A DNA stretch of 11,463 nt from M55B174 sp034716235 (GTDB lineage Bacteria; Patescibacteriota; Minisyncoccia; CAIUEV01; JAHKAQ01). The DNA lies in assembly GCA_034716235.1 (NCBI GenBank), contig JAYEHH010000024.1:1-11463 (forward strand), read 5' to 3'. Of this stretch, positions 1 to 5,524 are shown in pieces (position 1 is the stretch's first letter; each line of letters starts with the position of its first letter). The position numbers and the translations under genes were made by a program. The notes beneath the pieces were generated by a model. That model was not told where the DNA came from and ran no database searches. It saw nothing but the letters and a program-made list of their open reading frames with translations.

Positions 1-2
1 TA

Positions 3-320
3 ATGCGTCACTGCGTTTCTGTTATTAATCCTTCTCTTTTTGAAGGCTGGAGTTCAACGGTGGAGGAAGCTAAAAGTATAGGGAAAAATTTAATTCTTTC
101 TGATTTAGCCGTTCATAGAGAACAGAACCCTCCCAATTCTATTTATTTTAATCCTCACAATCCTAGAGATCTAGCGAATAAACTTTGGAAGAAATGGCTA
201 AAAAGTAAAGGAGGTCCGGATTTTGAGCTTGAAAAAAATGCAAGAGAGAATCTTCAATTTAGAACTAGAAAATTCGGAGGGAAATACCAAGAAATTATTT
301 TGAGTTTATTTTCTGAATAA
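3..320 (+). CDS. Glycosyltransferase family 1/4 (GT-B fold), C-terminal fragment cut by window edge
   Basis: This is the last ~105 residues of a retaining GT-B glycosyltransferase that transfers sugar from a nucleotide-sugar donor. The visible part holds the donor-binding signature: NPSLFEGWSSTVEEA contains the EX7E pair, Glu14 and Glu22 counted from the first visible Met. In GT4-type enzymes these contact the donor nucleotide sugar. It is followed by a strand-loop segment (NLILSDLAVHREQ) and an N-P-H-N-P-x-D stretch typical of the last Rossmann repeat and the closing helix. Such enzymes are normally 350-400 residues, so roughly 250 residues lie upstream of the window. The Met at position 3 is probably internal and is not a start. 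The gene runs on the plus strand, convergent with the AbiE operon and separated from it by a glycosyltransferase gene scar. Acceptor and sugar cannot be predicted. Confidence 0.8.
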   Translation: MRHCVSVINPSLFEGWSSTVEEAKSIGKNLILSDLAVHREQNPPNSIYFNPHNPRDLANKLWKKWLKSKGGPDFELEKNARENLQFRTRKFGGKYQEIILSLFSE

Positions 321-346
321 AATTTAGAGGATAGTTTTAAAAATCT

Positions 347-397
347 CTATCTCAAAAAGCTTAACACTTTATAAACTCCCGTTATCTTAAAATAATT
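347..397 (-). pseudogene. 3'-end remnant of a second GT2 glycosyltransferase gene
   Basis: On the minus strand this 51-nt stretch reads NYFKITGVYKVLSFLR followed by a stop. The intact GT2 gene at 1938-2714 ends NYFKITGVYRILSLLK and a stop. By my alignment 12 of 16 residues and about 42 of 51 bases match, including a 28-base run (371-398 against 1962-1989) with one mismatch. All four replacements are conservative (R/K, I/V, L/F, K/R), which suggests it diverged as a coding paralogue before it was lost. An in-frame stop lies immediately upstream, and no further GT2 sequence precedes it before the abiEii stop about 22 bases away. It is therefore not expressed as a protein. Most likely it is the tail of a tandem GT2 paralogue whose body was removed when the AbiE genes arrived. 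Confidence 0.75.
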
Positions 398-411
398 TTA
401 TTTGCATCTTC

Positions 412-421
412 TGGATATTTT
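412..421. repeat. 10-bp direct repeat, left copy, at the edge of the AbiE operon
   Basis: The sequence TGGATATTTT occurs here, overlapping the abiEii stop codon, and again at 1928-1937, abutting the stop of the GT2 gene. The interval between the copies contains exactly the AbiE promoter and both AbiE genes. The repeat could be a target-site duplication or a recombination junction. In AT-rich DNA, chance is also possible. Confidence 0.4.
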
Positions 422-1247
422 ACAAATATTTAGCCATTATTTCTTTGTAATTATCACAAAAATCTCCAGCGAATTTTTGATCAGGAAGGAAATTTTTCAG
501 ATCCCTTTTTAGTTTTAATGGCGTTACGCTCGCTTCAATTCTTTTTTTCAGCTCATTCTTCAATTCTTTTTCGTTTTTTATCCCTAGTTTTTTGTTTATA
601 ATTTGGAAATCAGGGCTTACTTCTCTTTGGAAATACCAAAATAGGTCATAGAAATCCCTTCCCTTAATATCAACTTCATTTTTACTTCCCTTAAACCACT
701 CTCTAGTAAAAATAGCGATTATTTTTCCAGCCATCATTTCTTGAAGAGAATATTTTTTTACAATAAAGTTGTATCCATAACCAGAAATGGCTTGAATTTC
801 AGCTTTGGAATTTTTAAATTGTTTTGGGCTTATTTCAATCTTTACATAGAGAAAATTGCTACCCTCTCCAAAATTCAATCCTAATTGATGAAGTATGGGA
901 AATTTTAAATAGAGCCTCTTTCCCCCCTGCTCTCTGGTTTTTATTTGAAGAGAATATTGGTTTTGGAAATGTTTGGTTATCTTTTCTGCTAGTTTTTTTA
1001 AATTTAAATTTTTAAAATTTTCTTGCCCTAAATCAAAATCTAGATCTTCTGAAATACGAGGTAGTCCATGGCAGATTCTCAAACAAGAGCCTCCCATAAA
1101 AATAAAATCGCGGCAATCATTCCCTTTGTATATAAAATTTAATACGGGATATTGCAAATATTCCTTGAGGAAGTTGATAATTAAAAAGTCAGGAGCGCCT
1201 TTCTCTCTTTTTTCATTTACTAATTTTTGAAAAATTTCTTCTAGCAT
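420..1247 (-). CDS. abiEii: AbiEii-type nucleotidyltransferase toxin (type IV TA / abortive infection)
   Basis: This is a 275-residue protein of the AbiEii/AbiGii nucleotidyltransferase toxin family, which belongs to the DNA polymerase beta-like fold. Characterised members modify RNA, for example tRNA 3' ends in MenT toxins, and block growth. The catalytic block is clear near residues 50-72: FMGGSCLRICHGLPRISEDLDFD. It contains the Gly-Gly-Ser motif (52-54), the family signature GLPRxSxDLDF and the metal-binding Asp68/Asp70. Later motifs fit too: VKIEIS (135-140), Lys175 in AGKIIAIF, and KGRDFYDLFWY (195-205) with the Arg-Asp and Tyr-Asp pairs of the third motif. The length suits the family, and no active-site residue looks lost. 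The start overlaps the end of abiEi by 7 bases, implying translational coupling with the antitoxin made first. The cellular target cannot be read from sequence. Confidence 0.9.
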   Translation of the reverse strand: MLEEIFQKLVNEKREKGAPDFLIINFLKEYLQYPVLNFIYKGNDCRDFIFMGGSCLRICHGLPRISEDLDFDLGQENFKNLNLKKLAEKITKHFQNQYSLQIKTREQGGKRLYLKFPILHQLGLNFGEGSNFLYVKIEISPKQFKNSKAEIQAISGYGYNFIVKKYSLQEMMAGKIIAIFTREWFKGSKNEVDIKGRDFYDLFWYFQREVSPDFQIINKKLGIKNEKELKNELKKRIEASVTPLKLKRDLKNFLPDQKFAGDFCDNYKEIMAKYL

Positions 1248-1861
1248 ATTATCTCAAATATTTTTTTTATATTCCTATTTTTTGTCAGCTTACAGAATTG
1301 CTGGCTTCTTTTAAGTTCTTTTTCAGTAATATTCTCCCAGTTAATTCTTAAGTTATCTATTTTTTGTTTGTTTGGCTCTTTTTGAAGAAATTGAAAGTAT
1401 AAAAAATCAAACAAAGCTTTTTCTTTACTGGCAATATTAACAAAAGCATTTCTAAACTTTTCAGTTTTATATCCGGTAAAAAGTTTTTCTGAAATAGAAT
1501 AATAGTTAAAAGTGGTTAATTTATTTGCAAAACTTCGTCCAGATTTAGTTGTGATAGAGGTTATGGTTGTTGGTGCTTCCGTTAGGAGTTGATACTTAGA
1601 TAAAACATATTCAAGGGAGATGTAGGAAGGAGAAAGCATTTGATTGGCTATATATTCTAAATAAACACCCTTGTCTTTTTCAGTGTCCCATTTGGCTTTG
1701 ATAATGTAAGTCCCGTTTTTAAGTTTAATTATCTTTCCGGTTTTAAGCCAATATTTGATATTATAATCAAGAGCGCTTTCAGAATTTTCCAGATTTTTGA
1801 AAGTTTTTTTATCTATAATAAGCAAATTTATTGCTTTTTCTTTGAAAGTATTCCATCTCAT
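1241..1861 (-). CDS. abiEi: AbiEi-type antitoxin / winged-helix transcriptional repressor
   Basis: This 206-residue protein precedes and overlaps abiEii by 7 bases, the standard order of type IV AbiE systems. The N-terminal ~60 residues have the layout of an AbiEi winged helix: helices (FKEKAINLLIIDKKTFKNL), then a second helix leading into a beta-hairpin wing (KTGKIIKLKNGTYII). The remainder (YISLEYVLSKYQLL, then SITTKSGRSF, and a segment near ASKEKALFDFLYF) matches the C-terminal antitoxin domain pattern, where YISLxxAL and the KALxDxL motif are usual. Studied AbiEi proteins neutralise the toxin without stable binding and repress their own promoter through inverted repeats. A perfect palindrome lies on the -10 box here, which fits. 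The start at 1861 lies about 20 nt after the predicted transcription start. No Shine-Dalgarno motif is visible. Recognition rests on motifs and partnership, since this family is divergent. Confidence 0.82.
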   Translation of the reverse strand: MRWNTFKEKAINLLIIDKKTFKNLENSESALDYNIKYWLKTGKIIKLKNGTYIIKAKWDTEKDKGVYLEYIANQMLSPSYISLEYVLSKYQLLTEAPTTITSITTKSGRSFANKLTTFNYYSISEKLFTGYKTEKFRNAFVNIASKEKALFDFLYFQFLQKEPNKQKIDNLRINWENITEKELKRSQQFCKLTKNRNIKKIFEIIC

Positions 1862-1879
1862 AATAATTGTTTGGTTTTT

Positions 1880-1896
1880 AGTATAATAATTATACT
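1880..1896. promoter_or_regulatory. Perfect palindrome overlapping the AbiE -10 box: probable AbiEi operator
   Basis: AGTATAATAATTATACT is an 8-bp perfect inverted repeat around a single central A. On the minus strand it covers the -10 hexamer (1894-1889) and runs to the predicted transcription start near 1882. Its left edge is about 20 bp upstream of the abiEi start. AbiEi proteins are known negative autoregulators that bind inverted repeats in their promoters, so this is the best operator candidate. A palindrome containing TATAAT on both arms can partly arise from AT richness, but perfect 8-bp arms at this exact place argue against chance. Confidence 0.65.
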
Positions 1897-1916
1897 ATTT
1901 CCTAAATGGTTGTCAA
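1889..1916 (-). promoter_or_regulatory. Near-consensus sigma70-type promoter for abiEi-abiEii
   Basis: Read on the minus strand, TTGACA (1916-1911) is separated by 16 bp from TATAAT (1894-1889). Both hexamers match the consensus exactly. The expected transcription start is near 1882, leaving a leader of about 20 nt before the abiEi ATG at 1861. The -35 box begins about 20 bp beyond the stop codon of the upstream GT2 gene, so the module carries its own strong promoter. The overlapping palindrome suggests that it is repressed by AbiEi. Confidence 0.8.
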
Positions 1917-1927
1917 ATATCAATTAT

Positions 1928-1937
1928 TGGATATTTT
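1928..1937. repeat. 10-bp direct repeat, right copy, at the edge of the AbiE operon
   Basis: This is the second copy of TGGATATTTT, directly after the stop codon of the GT2 gene on the minus strand and 11 bp before the AbiE -35 box. It pairs with the copy at 412-421 and brackets the AbiE module. Confidence 0.4.
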
Positions 1938-2714
1938 TTATTTCAGTAAACTTAAAATTCTATAAACCCCCGTTATCTTAAAATAATTTATTGAATGTAA
2001 AAAAGTGGCAAGAGGATACCCCCGACCGTATTTTCTAGCCAACCTCAGTTCATCTTTAAACTGTTTTTTATTAACCGATCCGCTTTTGCTTGCGGGATGA
2101 TAACGAAAATTTGCTAAATAACCATTGATAATTCCGGCTGGGTACTTTTTCCCAATGCGAAGCCAAAATTCGTAATCCATACAAAAATTTTCTTTTTCAT
2201 CAAAATAACCGAATTCTTGATGAAGTTCTCTCTTCCAAAAAGTTGCCGGCTGGGAAATAAAATTTTCCGCCAACAGTTTCTTATAACTGTATTTTCTTAG
2301 TAGAAAATTTTTGTACCAAGTGATTGGTCTTCTTATTTCTTTATCTTTTTCATTTATAATTCGGCATTTTCCGTAGGCCCATTTTTTATCCGGATTTTTT
2401 TTGAAAAAGTTTACGATTTTTTGAAAAGTTTTTGGTTCATAAGTGTCGTCAGAATTTAGGTAGGCGATAATTTCTCCTTCTGCCATTTTTAGTCCTTTGT
2501 TGATGGCGCTTGTTTGTCCCTTATCTTTTTCTGAGATCCAACGGATTCTATTACCGTATTTTTTTAAGATGCTTAAAGTGCCGTCGGTGGACCCTCCGTC
2601 AATAACAATCAATTCAAAATTGGGATAATCTTGATTAAGGACGCTTTGAATTGTCTTGTCAATAAACCTGGCTTGGTTGAAGCTGGGCGTAATGATGGAA
2701 ATTTTAGAGGGCAT
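1938..2714 (-). CDS. Family 2 glycosyltransferase (WcaA/WcaE-like)
   Basis: This is a 258-residue inverting GT-A glycosyltransferase, probably adding one sugar to a lipid-linked surface glycan at the cytoplasmic face of the membrane. It opens with the GT2 nucleotide-binding strand SIITPSFNQARFIDKTIQSV. Next come IDGGSTDGT (Asp39), EKDKGQTSAINKG (62-74), and the metal-binding SDD at 88-90 in AYLNSDDTYEP. The segment from 150 (NFISQPATFWKR) to FCMDYEFWLRI (177-187) supplies the acceptor-side and probable catalytic acidic residues (Asp180, Glu182). No membrane segment is visible. The ATG at 2714 gives the normal family start just before the first strand. No ribosome-binding motif precedes it. 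Its last 17 codons are repeated as a diverged remnant at 347-397, showing that a paralogue once lay downstream. Donor sugar is unknown; GDP-fucose or UDP-galactose from the neighbouring pathways are candidates. Confidence 0.88.
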   Translation of the reverse strand: MPSKISIITPSFNQARFIDKTIQSVLNQDYPNFELIVIDGGSTDGTLSILKKYGNRIRWISEKDKGQTSAINKGLKMAEGEIIAYLNSDDTYEPKTFQKIVNFFKKNPDKKWAYGKCRIINEKDKEIRRPITWYKNFLLRKYSYKKLLAENFISQPATFWKRELHQEFGYFDEKENFCMDYEFWLRIGKKYPAGIINGYLANFRYHPASKSGSVNKKQFKDELRLARKYGRGYPLATFLHSINYFKITGVYRILSLLK

Positions 2715-2752
2715 TGAGTTGCAAACTACAAGTTAAAAGTTAAAAAGTGACT

Positions 2753-2780
2753 TGTCACCCCCGCCCCACATACGCGGGGT
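2753..2780 (+). repeat. GC-rich hairpin repeat of the TGTCACCCCCGC type
   Basis: TTGTCACCCCCGCC is followed by CACATAC and GCGGGGT. The stem is CCCCGC (2759-2764) with GCGGGG (2774-2779) around a 9-nt loop. The opening TGTCACCCCCGC is identical to the hairpin repeat at 11336. There the stem is longer and the loop shorter, so this copy looks eroded. Confidence 0.6.
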
Positions 2781-2824
2781 AGACTCCGGCCCGCCTAAAC
2801 TTGCTAACTAATTACCCATTACAG

Positions 2825-2867
2825 TTTTGTGATACGGCGAGGCTAGCGGGGTTCCGGGCAAATTTAG
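2825..2867 (+). repeat. Dispersed 43-bp intergenic repeat, copy 1
   Basis: This stretch begins TTTTGTGATACGGC and ends GCAAATTTAG. It aligns without gaps to 11276-11318, with 32 of 43 bases identical by my count. Both ends are conserved and the middle is diverged. It lies between two GC-rich hairpins. The copy at 11276 also sits beside such a hairpin, so the two features appear to belong to one repeat family. Confidence 0.65.
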
Positions 2868-2920
2868 AAGAAACTAATTTGGCAAGGCTCTGTCTGGACG
2901 TACCGGGATTCCCGCTGGAG

Positions 2921-2944
2921 CCTGCCCAGCGTATGCAGGGCAGG
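2921..2944 (-). repeat. Inverted copy of the GC-rich hairpin repeat
   Basis: CCTGCCC (2921-2927) pairs with GGGCAGG (2938-2944). An A-A mismatch and a further GC/GC pair give an inner loop of GTAT. On the minus strand the sequence continues CTGTCATTCCTGCC, resembling the TGTCA-plus-C-rich opening of the plus-strand hairpins, so this is a copy in the opposite direction. It lies about 90 bp downstream of the fcl stop and might slow transcription, but it has no T-tract on the minus strand. Confidence 0.55.
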
Positions 2945-2971
2945 AATGACAGTAGAAAAAAGCTATTCCTT

Positions 2972-3003
2972 AATTGAAAATTGTGAATTGAAAATTGAAA
3001 ATT
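2972..3003. repeat. Short A/T-rich tandem repeat (AATTGAAA units)
   Basis: The unit AATTGAAA(A) occurs three times in 32 bp, with one TTGTG interruption. It lies 30-60 bp downstream of the fcl stop on the minus strand. No function can be inferred; replication slippage is the likely origin. Confidence 0.5.
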
Positions 3004-3032
3004 CTTTTTCAAACTTTATAAACTTGATAACT

Positions 3033-3974
3033 TTACAAACTTTTAGATCCTTGGTTTTTCTGGAACCATTGGTAAGTTTTCCGAATTCCTTCTTCTAATT
3101 CAGTTTTGTGCTTCCAGCCAAGTTTGTGCAATTTGGAAACATTAAGCAGTTTTTGAGGTGTACCGTCCGGCTTTGTTTTATCGTAAACTATTTTTCCTTT
3201 GAAACCGACAACTTTTTTAATAATTCCTGCCAGTTCTTTAATGGTGAGATCTTTTCCTGTTCCAATGTTTATTAAATCGCCCTGAGAGTATTTTTGCATT
3301 AGGAAGAAGCAGGCCTCTGCCAAGTCATCTACAAATAAGAATTCCCTTTTTGCCTTGCCGGTTCCCCAAAGTTTTACTTCTTTTTGGTTTTTTACTTTGG
3401 CGTCATGAATTTTTCTAATTAAAGCCGGCAGGGCGTGAGAACTTTCCAAGCCAAAATTGTCATTAGGGCCGTAAAGATTTGTTGGCATGACGGAAATATA
3501 GTTTGTTTTAAATTGCCGGTTAAAAGACTGGCAAGTGATGATGCCGGCGATTTTAGCAACGGCGTAAGGCTTATTGGTCTCTTCAAGCGGACCGGAGAGA
3601 AGATATTCTTCTTTTATCGGTTGAGGGCATTCTCTAGGATAAGCGCAAGAACTGCCTAAAAATAAAAGTTTTTTGGCTTTGTTTGAATAAGCCGCTTGGA
3701 TGATGTTGCTTTGGATAATTAAGTTTTGATAAATAAAATCAGCCGGATAATCATTATTATCTTTTATTCCTCCCACTCTGGCAGCGGCTAAAAAAACATA
3801 TTCCGGCTTATTTCTTTGGAAAAATCTTGAAACCGCTTGTTGGTTGGTAAGATCCAATTGTTTACGGGAACGGGTTAAAATATTTTGATATCCTTTTTTC
3901 TTTAACAATCTGTGAATGGCTGATCCTACCAATCCGTTATGACCGGCAATATAAATAATTGATTTTTTATTCAT
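3033..3974 (-). CDS. fcl: GDP-L-fucose synthase
   Basis: This 313-residue NADPH-dependent epimerase/reductase converts GDP-4-keto-6-deoxy-D-mannose to GDP-L-fucose in the cytoplasm, acting directly after Gmd, whose gene lies 30 bp upstream. It is an extended SDR enzyme. The Rossmann motif is AGHNGLVGSA (10-19), and AAARVGGI (63-70) is the usual cofactor strand. The active site is intact: Ser108 and Cys110 in GSSCAYP, Tyr137 and Lys141 in PYAVAK, and His180 in SSHALPALIRK. These match E. coli Ser107, Cys109, Tyr136, Lys140 and His179 with an offset of one (established family knowledge). PTNLYGPNDNFGLESSH is the family signature. Length is normal (about 310-320). It is the last gene of the galE-to-fcl operon. 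No Shine-Dalgarno motif precedes the ATG. The product should be GDP-fucose for surface glycans. Confidence 0.95.
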   Translation of the reverse strand: MNKKSIIYIAGHNGLVGSAIHRLLKKKGYQNILTRSRKQLDLTNQQAVSRFFQRNKPEYVFLAAARVGGIKDNNDYPADFIYQNLIIQSNIIQAAYSNKAKKLLFLGSSCAYPRECPQPIKEEYLLSGPLEETNKPYAVAKIAGIITCQSFNRQFKTNYISVMPTNLYGPNDNFGLESSHALPALIRKIHDAKVKNQKEVKLWGTGKAKREFLFVDDLAEACFFLMQKYSQGDLINIGTGKDLTIKELAGIIKKVVGFKGKIVYDKTKPDGTPQKLLNVSKLHKLGWKHKTELEEGIRKTYQWFQKNQGSKSL

Positions 3975-4004
3975 CTTTTTAATAAAAAGTAATAATATTT
4001 ATCT

Positions 4005-5060
4005 CTATAATTTAAAATCTTTTGTTTTGACACTTTCGTTCTTTAAGTCTTCCTTGAGCATAATTTTTATCAGTTCCTTGAATTTTGTTTTTTGGGGATT
4101 CCATTTCAGCTCTTTTTTAGCTTTGGAAGGATCTCCTAAAAGAAAGTCAACTTCTGCCGGTCGGTAGTAATTGGGATCTATTTTAATTAAAGTTTGGTTG
4201 TTTCCCTTGTTAATTCCCACTTCTTTTAATCCTTTGCCGGACCATTTCAGGTCAATCTTTAAAAGCTTGGCGCATTCTTCCACAAATTCTCTGACGCTAT
4301 GGGCTTCTCCCGTAGCCAAAACATAATCTGTCGGTTTTTTCTGTTGTAGCATTTTCCACATCACTTCTACGTAATCCTTAGCGTAGCCCCAGTCTCTTTT
4401 AGCATCAAGATTGCCTAAGTATATATATTTTTCTTCTCCTGCTAAAATTTTGGCAAAACCTCTAGTTATTTTCCGAGTGACAAAAGTTTCTCCTCTGCGT
4501 GGGGATTCATGGTTGAATAAAATGCCGTTACAGGCAAACATACCATAGCTCTCCCGATAATTTTTAGTTATCCAATAAGCATACAATTTAGCACATCCGT
4601 AAGGGGAGCGGGGATAAAAAGGAGTGGTTTCTTTTTGGGGAACCTCTAAAACTTTTCCAAACAATTCACTGCTTGAAGCTTGATAAAATTTCGTTTTTAC
4701 TCCGGTATCCTTAATGGCTTCCAGAATTCTTAAAGTCCCTAGCCCGTCAACATCTCCGGTGTATTCGGGAATATCAAAACTTACCCTTACATGGCTTTGG
4801 GCTCCCAAGTTATATATTTCAGTCGGCTTAATTTTTTGAATTATTCTAGCTATATTACTTCCATCTGTTAGATCTCCGTAATGCAAAAACAATCTAAGAT
4901 TATTTATATGAGGATCTTTATATAAATGATCTATCCTTTTTGTATTAAAAGAGCTAGACCTTCTTATTATTCCATGAACTTCGTAACCTTTTTCTAGAAG
5001 AAATTCGGTCAAGTAAGAACCGTCTTGGCCGGTAATTCCGGTAATGAGAGCTTTTTTCAT
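4005..5060 (-). CDS. gmd: GDP-mannose 4,6-dehydratase
   Basis: This 351-residue extended-SDR dehydratase makes GDP-4-keto-6-deoxy-D-mannose from GDP-mannose, the first step to GDP-L-fucose or GDP-rhamnose. The NADP-binding motif TGITGQDGSYL (7-17) is the Gmd form of TGxxGxxG. RRSSSFNT (33-40) is the family-specific loop that contacts cofactor and neighbouring subunit. Catalytic residues are Ser130 and Glu132 in QASSSELFG, and Tyr154 and Lys158 in SPYGCAK. E. coli has Thr at the first position, and Ser is an accepted variant. NHESPRRGETFVTRKI (183-198) and GNLDAKRDWGYAKDYVE are diagnostic of Gmd and separate it from other dehydratases. Full length, no breaks. The next gene downstream is fcl, so GDP-L-fucose is the likely end product. 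The GDP-mannose supply genes (manC, manB) are not in the window. It lies 23 bp after the DUF2304 gene. Confidence 0.96.
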   Translation of the reverse strand: MKKALITGITGQDGSYLTEFLLEKGYEVHGIIRRSSSFNTKRIDHLYKDPHINNLRLFLHYGDLTDGSNIARIIQKIKPTEIYNLGAQSHVRVSFDIPEYTGDVDGLGTLRILEAIKDTGVKTKFYQASSSELFGKVLEVPQKETTPFYPRSPYGCAKLYAYWITKNYRESYGMFACNGILFNHESPRRGETFVTRKITRGFAKILAGEEKYIYLGNLDAKRDWGYAKDYVEVMWKMLQQKKPTDYVLATGEAHSVREFVEECAKLLKIDLKWSGKGLKEVGINKGNNQTLIKIDPNYYRPAEVDFLLGDPSKAKKELKWNPQKTKFKELIKIMLKEDLKNESVKTKDFKL

Positions 5061-5083
5061 AAGATAAAGAAAATTAAGTTAAT

Positions 5084-5461
5084 TTATTTATTCCCCTTTA
5101 CTTTTTTAACTTTAGGCTTCAGTCCTTTCAAAGCGTCCTGACGCACAAGCTCGGAAAATTTTTGCTCCAGTTTTTCAATAGCGGATAGAAGTTTAAAAAT
5201 CATAATAAAAACTAACAAAAATCCTATTAGGACAACGGCGTTAACATTTCCTTCAATGCCGATGAATTTAGCAACTATTAAAGAAATGGAAGGAAATAAA
5301 GCCACCGCTCCCATGCCTCCCCAAATAGTCAAGCGAGTTAAAAACTTTAAAATACTTTGCTGGGGATCTCTTTTAATAAGCTTGGCAAAGCTCTGGTAAA
5401 GCATAATGATGGCGATGAAAGCAACCAGCGCTTGGTAAAGTTGTATTTTTTCAGGGATCAT
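5084..5461 (-). CDS. DUF2304 family small membrane protein
   Basis: This 125-residue integral membrane protein fits the DUF2304 family in size and layout. Three hydrophobic segments are visible: about residues 8-26 (YQALVAFIAIIMLYQSFAKL), 43-67 (starting LTIWGGMGAVALFPSISLIV) and 73-93 (AVVLIGFLLVFIMIFKLLSA). An amphipathic helix (AIEKLEQKFSELVRQDAL) and a Lys-rich cytoplasmic tail (LKPKVKKVKGNK) follow. The positive tail and loop RDPQQ between segments 1 and 2 are typical. No enzymatic motif is present. DUF2304 genes are repeatedly found next to DPM1-like GT2 genes, as here (63 bp downstream of one). The plausible role is anchoring or partnering that otherwise soluble transferase, which is inference. 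The family has no settled function. It sits mid-operon between the GT2 gene and gmd. Confidence 0.8.
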   Translation of the reverse strand: MIPEKIQLYQALVAFIAIIMLYQSFAKLIKRDPQQSILKFLTRLTIWGGMGAVALFPSISLIVAKFIGIEGNVNAVVLIGFLLVFIMIFKLLSAIEKLEQKFSELVRQDALKGLKPKVKKVKGNK

Positions 5462-5524
5462 AGAAATTAATTATTTTTCAGCACCTTAATCTTTTAATAA
5501 TTTTCTCCAAAAGTCAATTATTTA

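Larger units (their letters stand above)
2715..3032. other. 318-bp gene-free interval filled with repeats
   Basis: I see no credible gene here. From left to right it holds short A/T-rich repeats of the AAGTTAAAAGTT type (near 2729-2748), a GC-rich hairpin (2753-2780), a 43-bp repeat shared with 11276-11318 (2825-2867), an inverted GC-rich hairpin (2921-2944), and a TTGAAAAT-type tandem repeat (2972-3003). The GC-rich core contrasts sharply with the AT-rich genes on both sides. It separates the fcl end of the nucleotide-sugar operon from the GT2 gene. The GT2 gene presumably needs its own promoter, which I could not identify. Confidence 0.65.

Noticed and set aside
326..348. Hairpin between the GT-B fragment and the AbiE region as a terminator
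   Set aside because: The arms (AGAGGAT and ATCTCT) need a bulge and there is no T-run after it. Too weak to call.
347..1988. Integrase-type att sites flanking the AbiE module
   Set aside because: The 28-bp near-identity resembles attL/attR, but the match continues as coding homology across 17 codons with conservative replacements. No recombinase is present, so a paralogue remnant explains it better.
2812..3012. A 66-codon open frame on the minus strand
   Set aside because: It is made entirely of the repeat mosaic and the TTGAAAAT tandem. It has no domain, and its peptide end (SLAVSQN) recurs in the repeat near 11300, so it is repeat sequence read by chance.
3435..3659. Open frames antisense to fcl, uxs (7845-8210) and galE (6236-6541), and opposite abiEii (824-1230)
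   Set aside because: Each lies wholly opposite a well-supported enzyme gene and shows no motif of its own.
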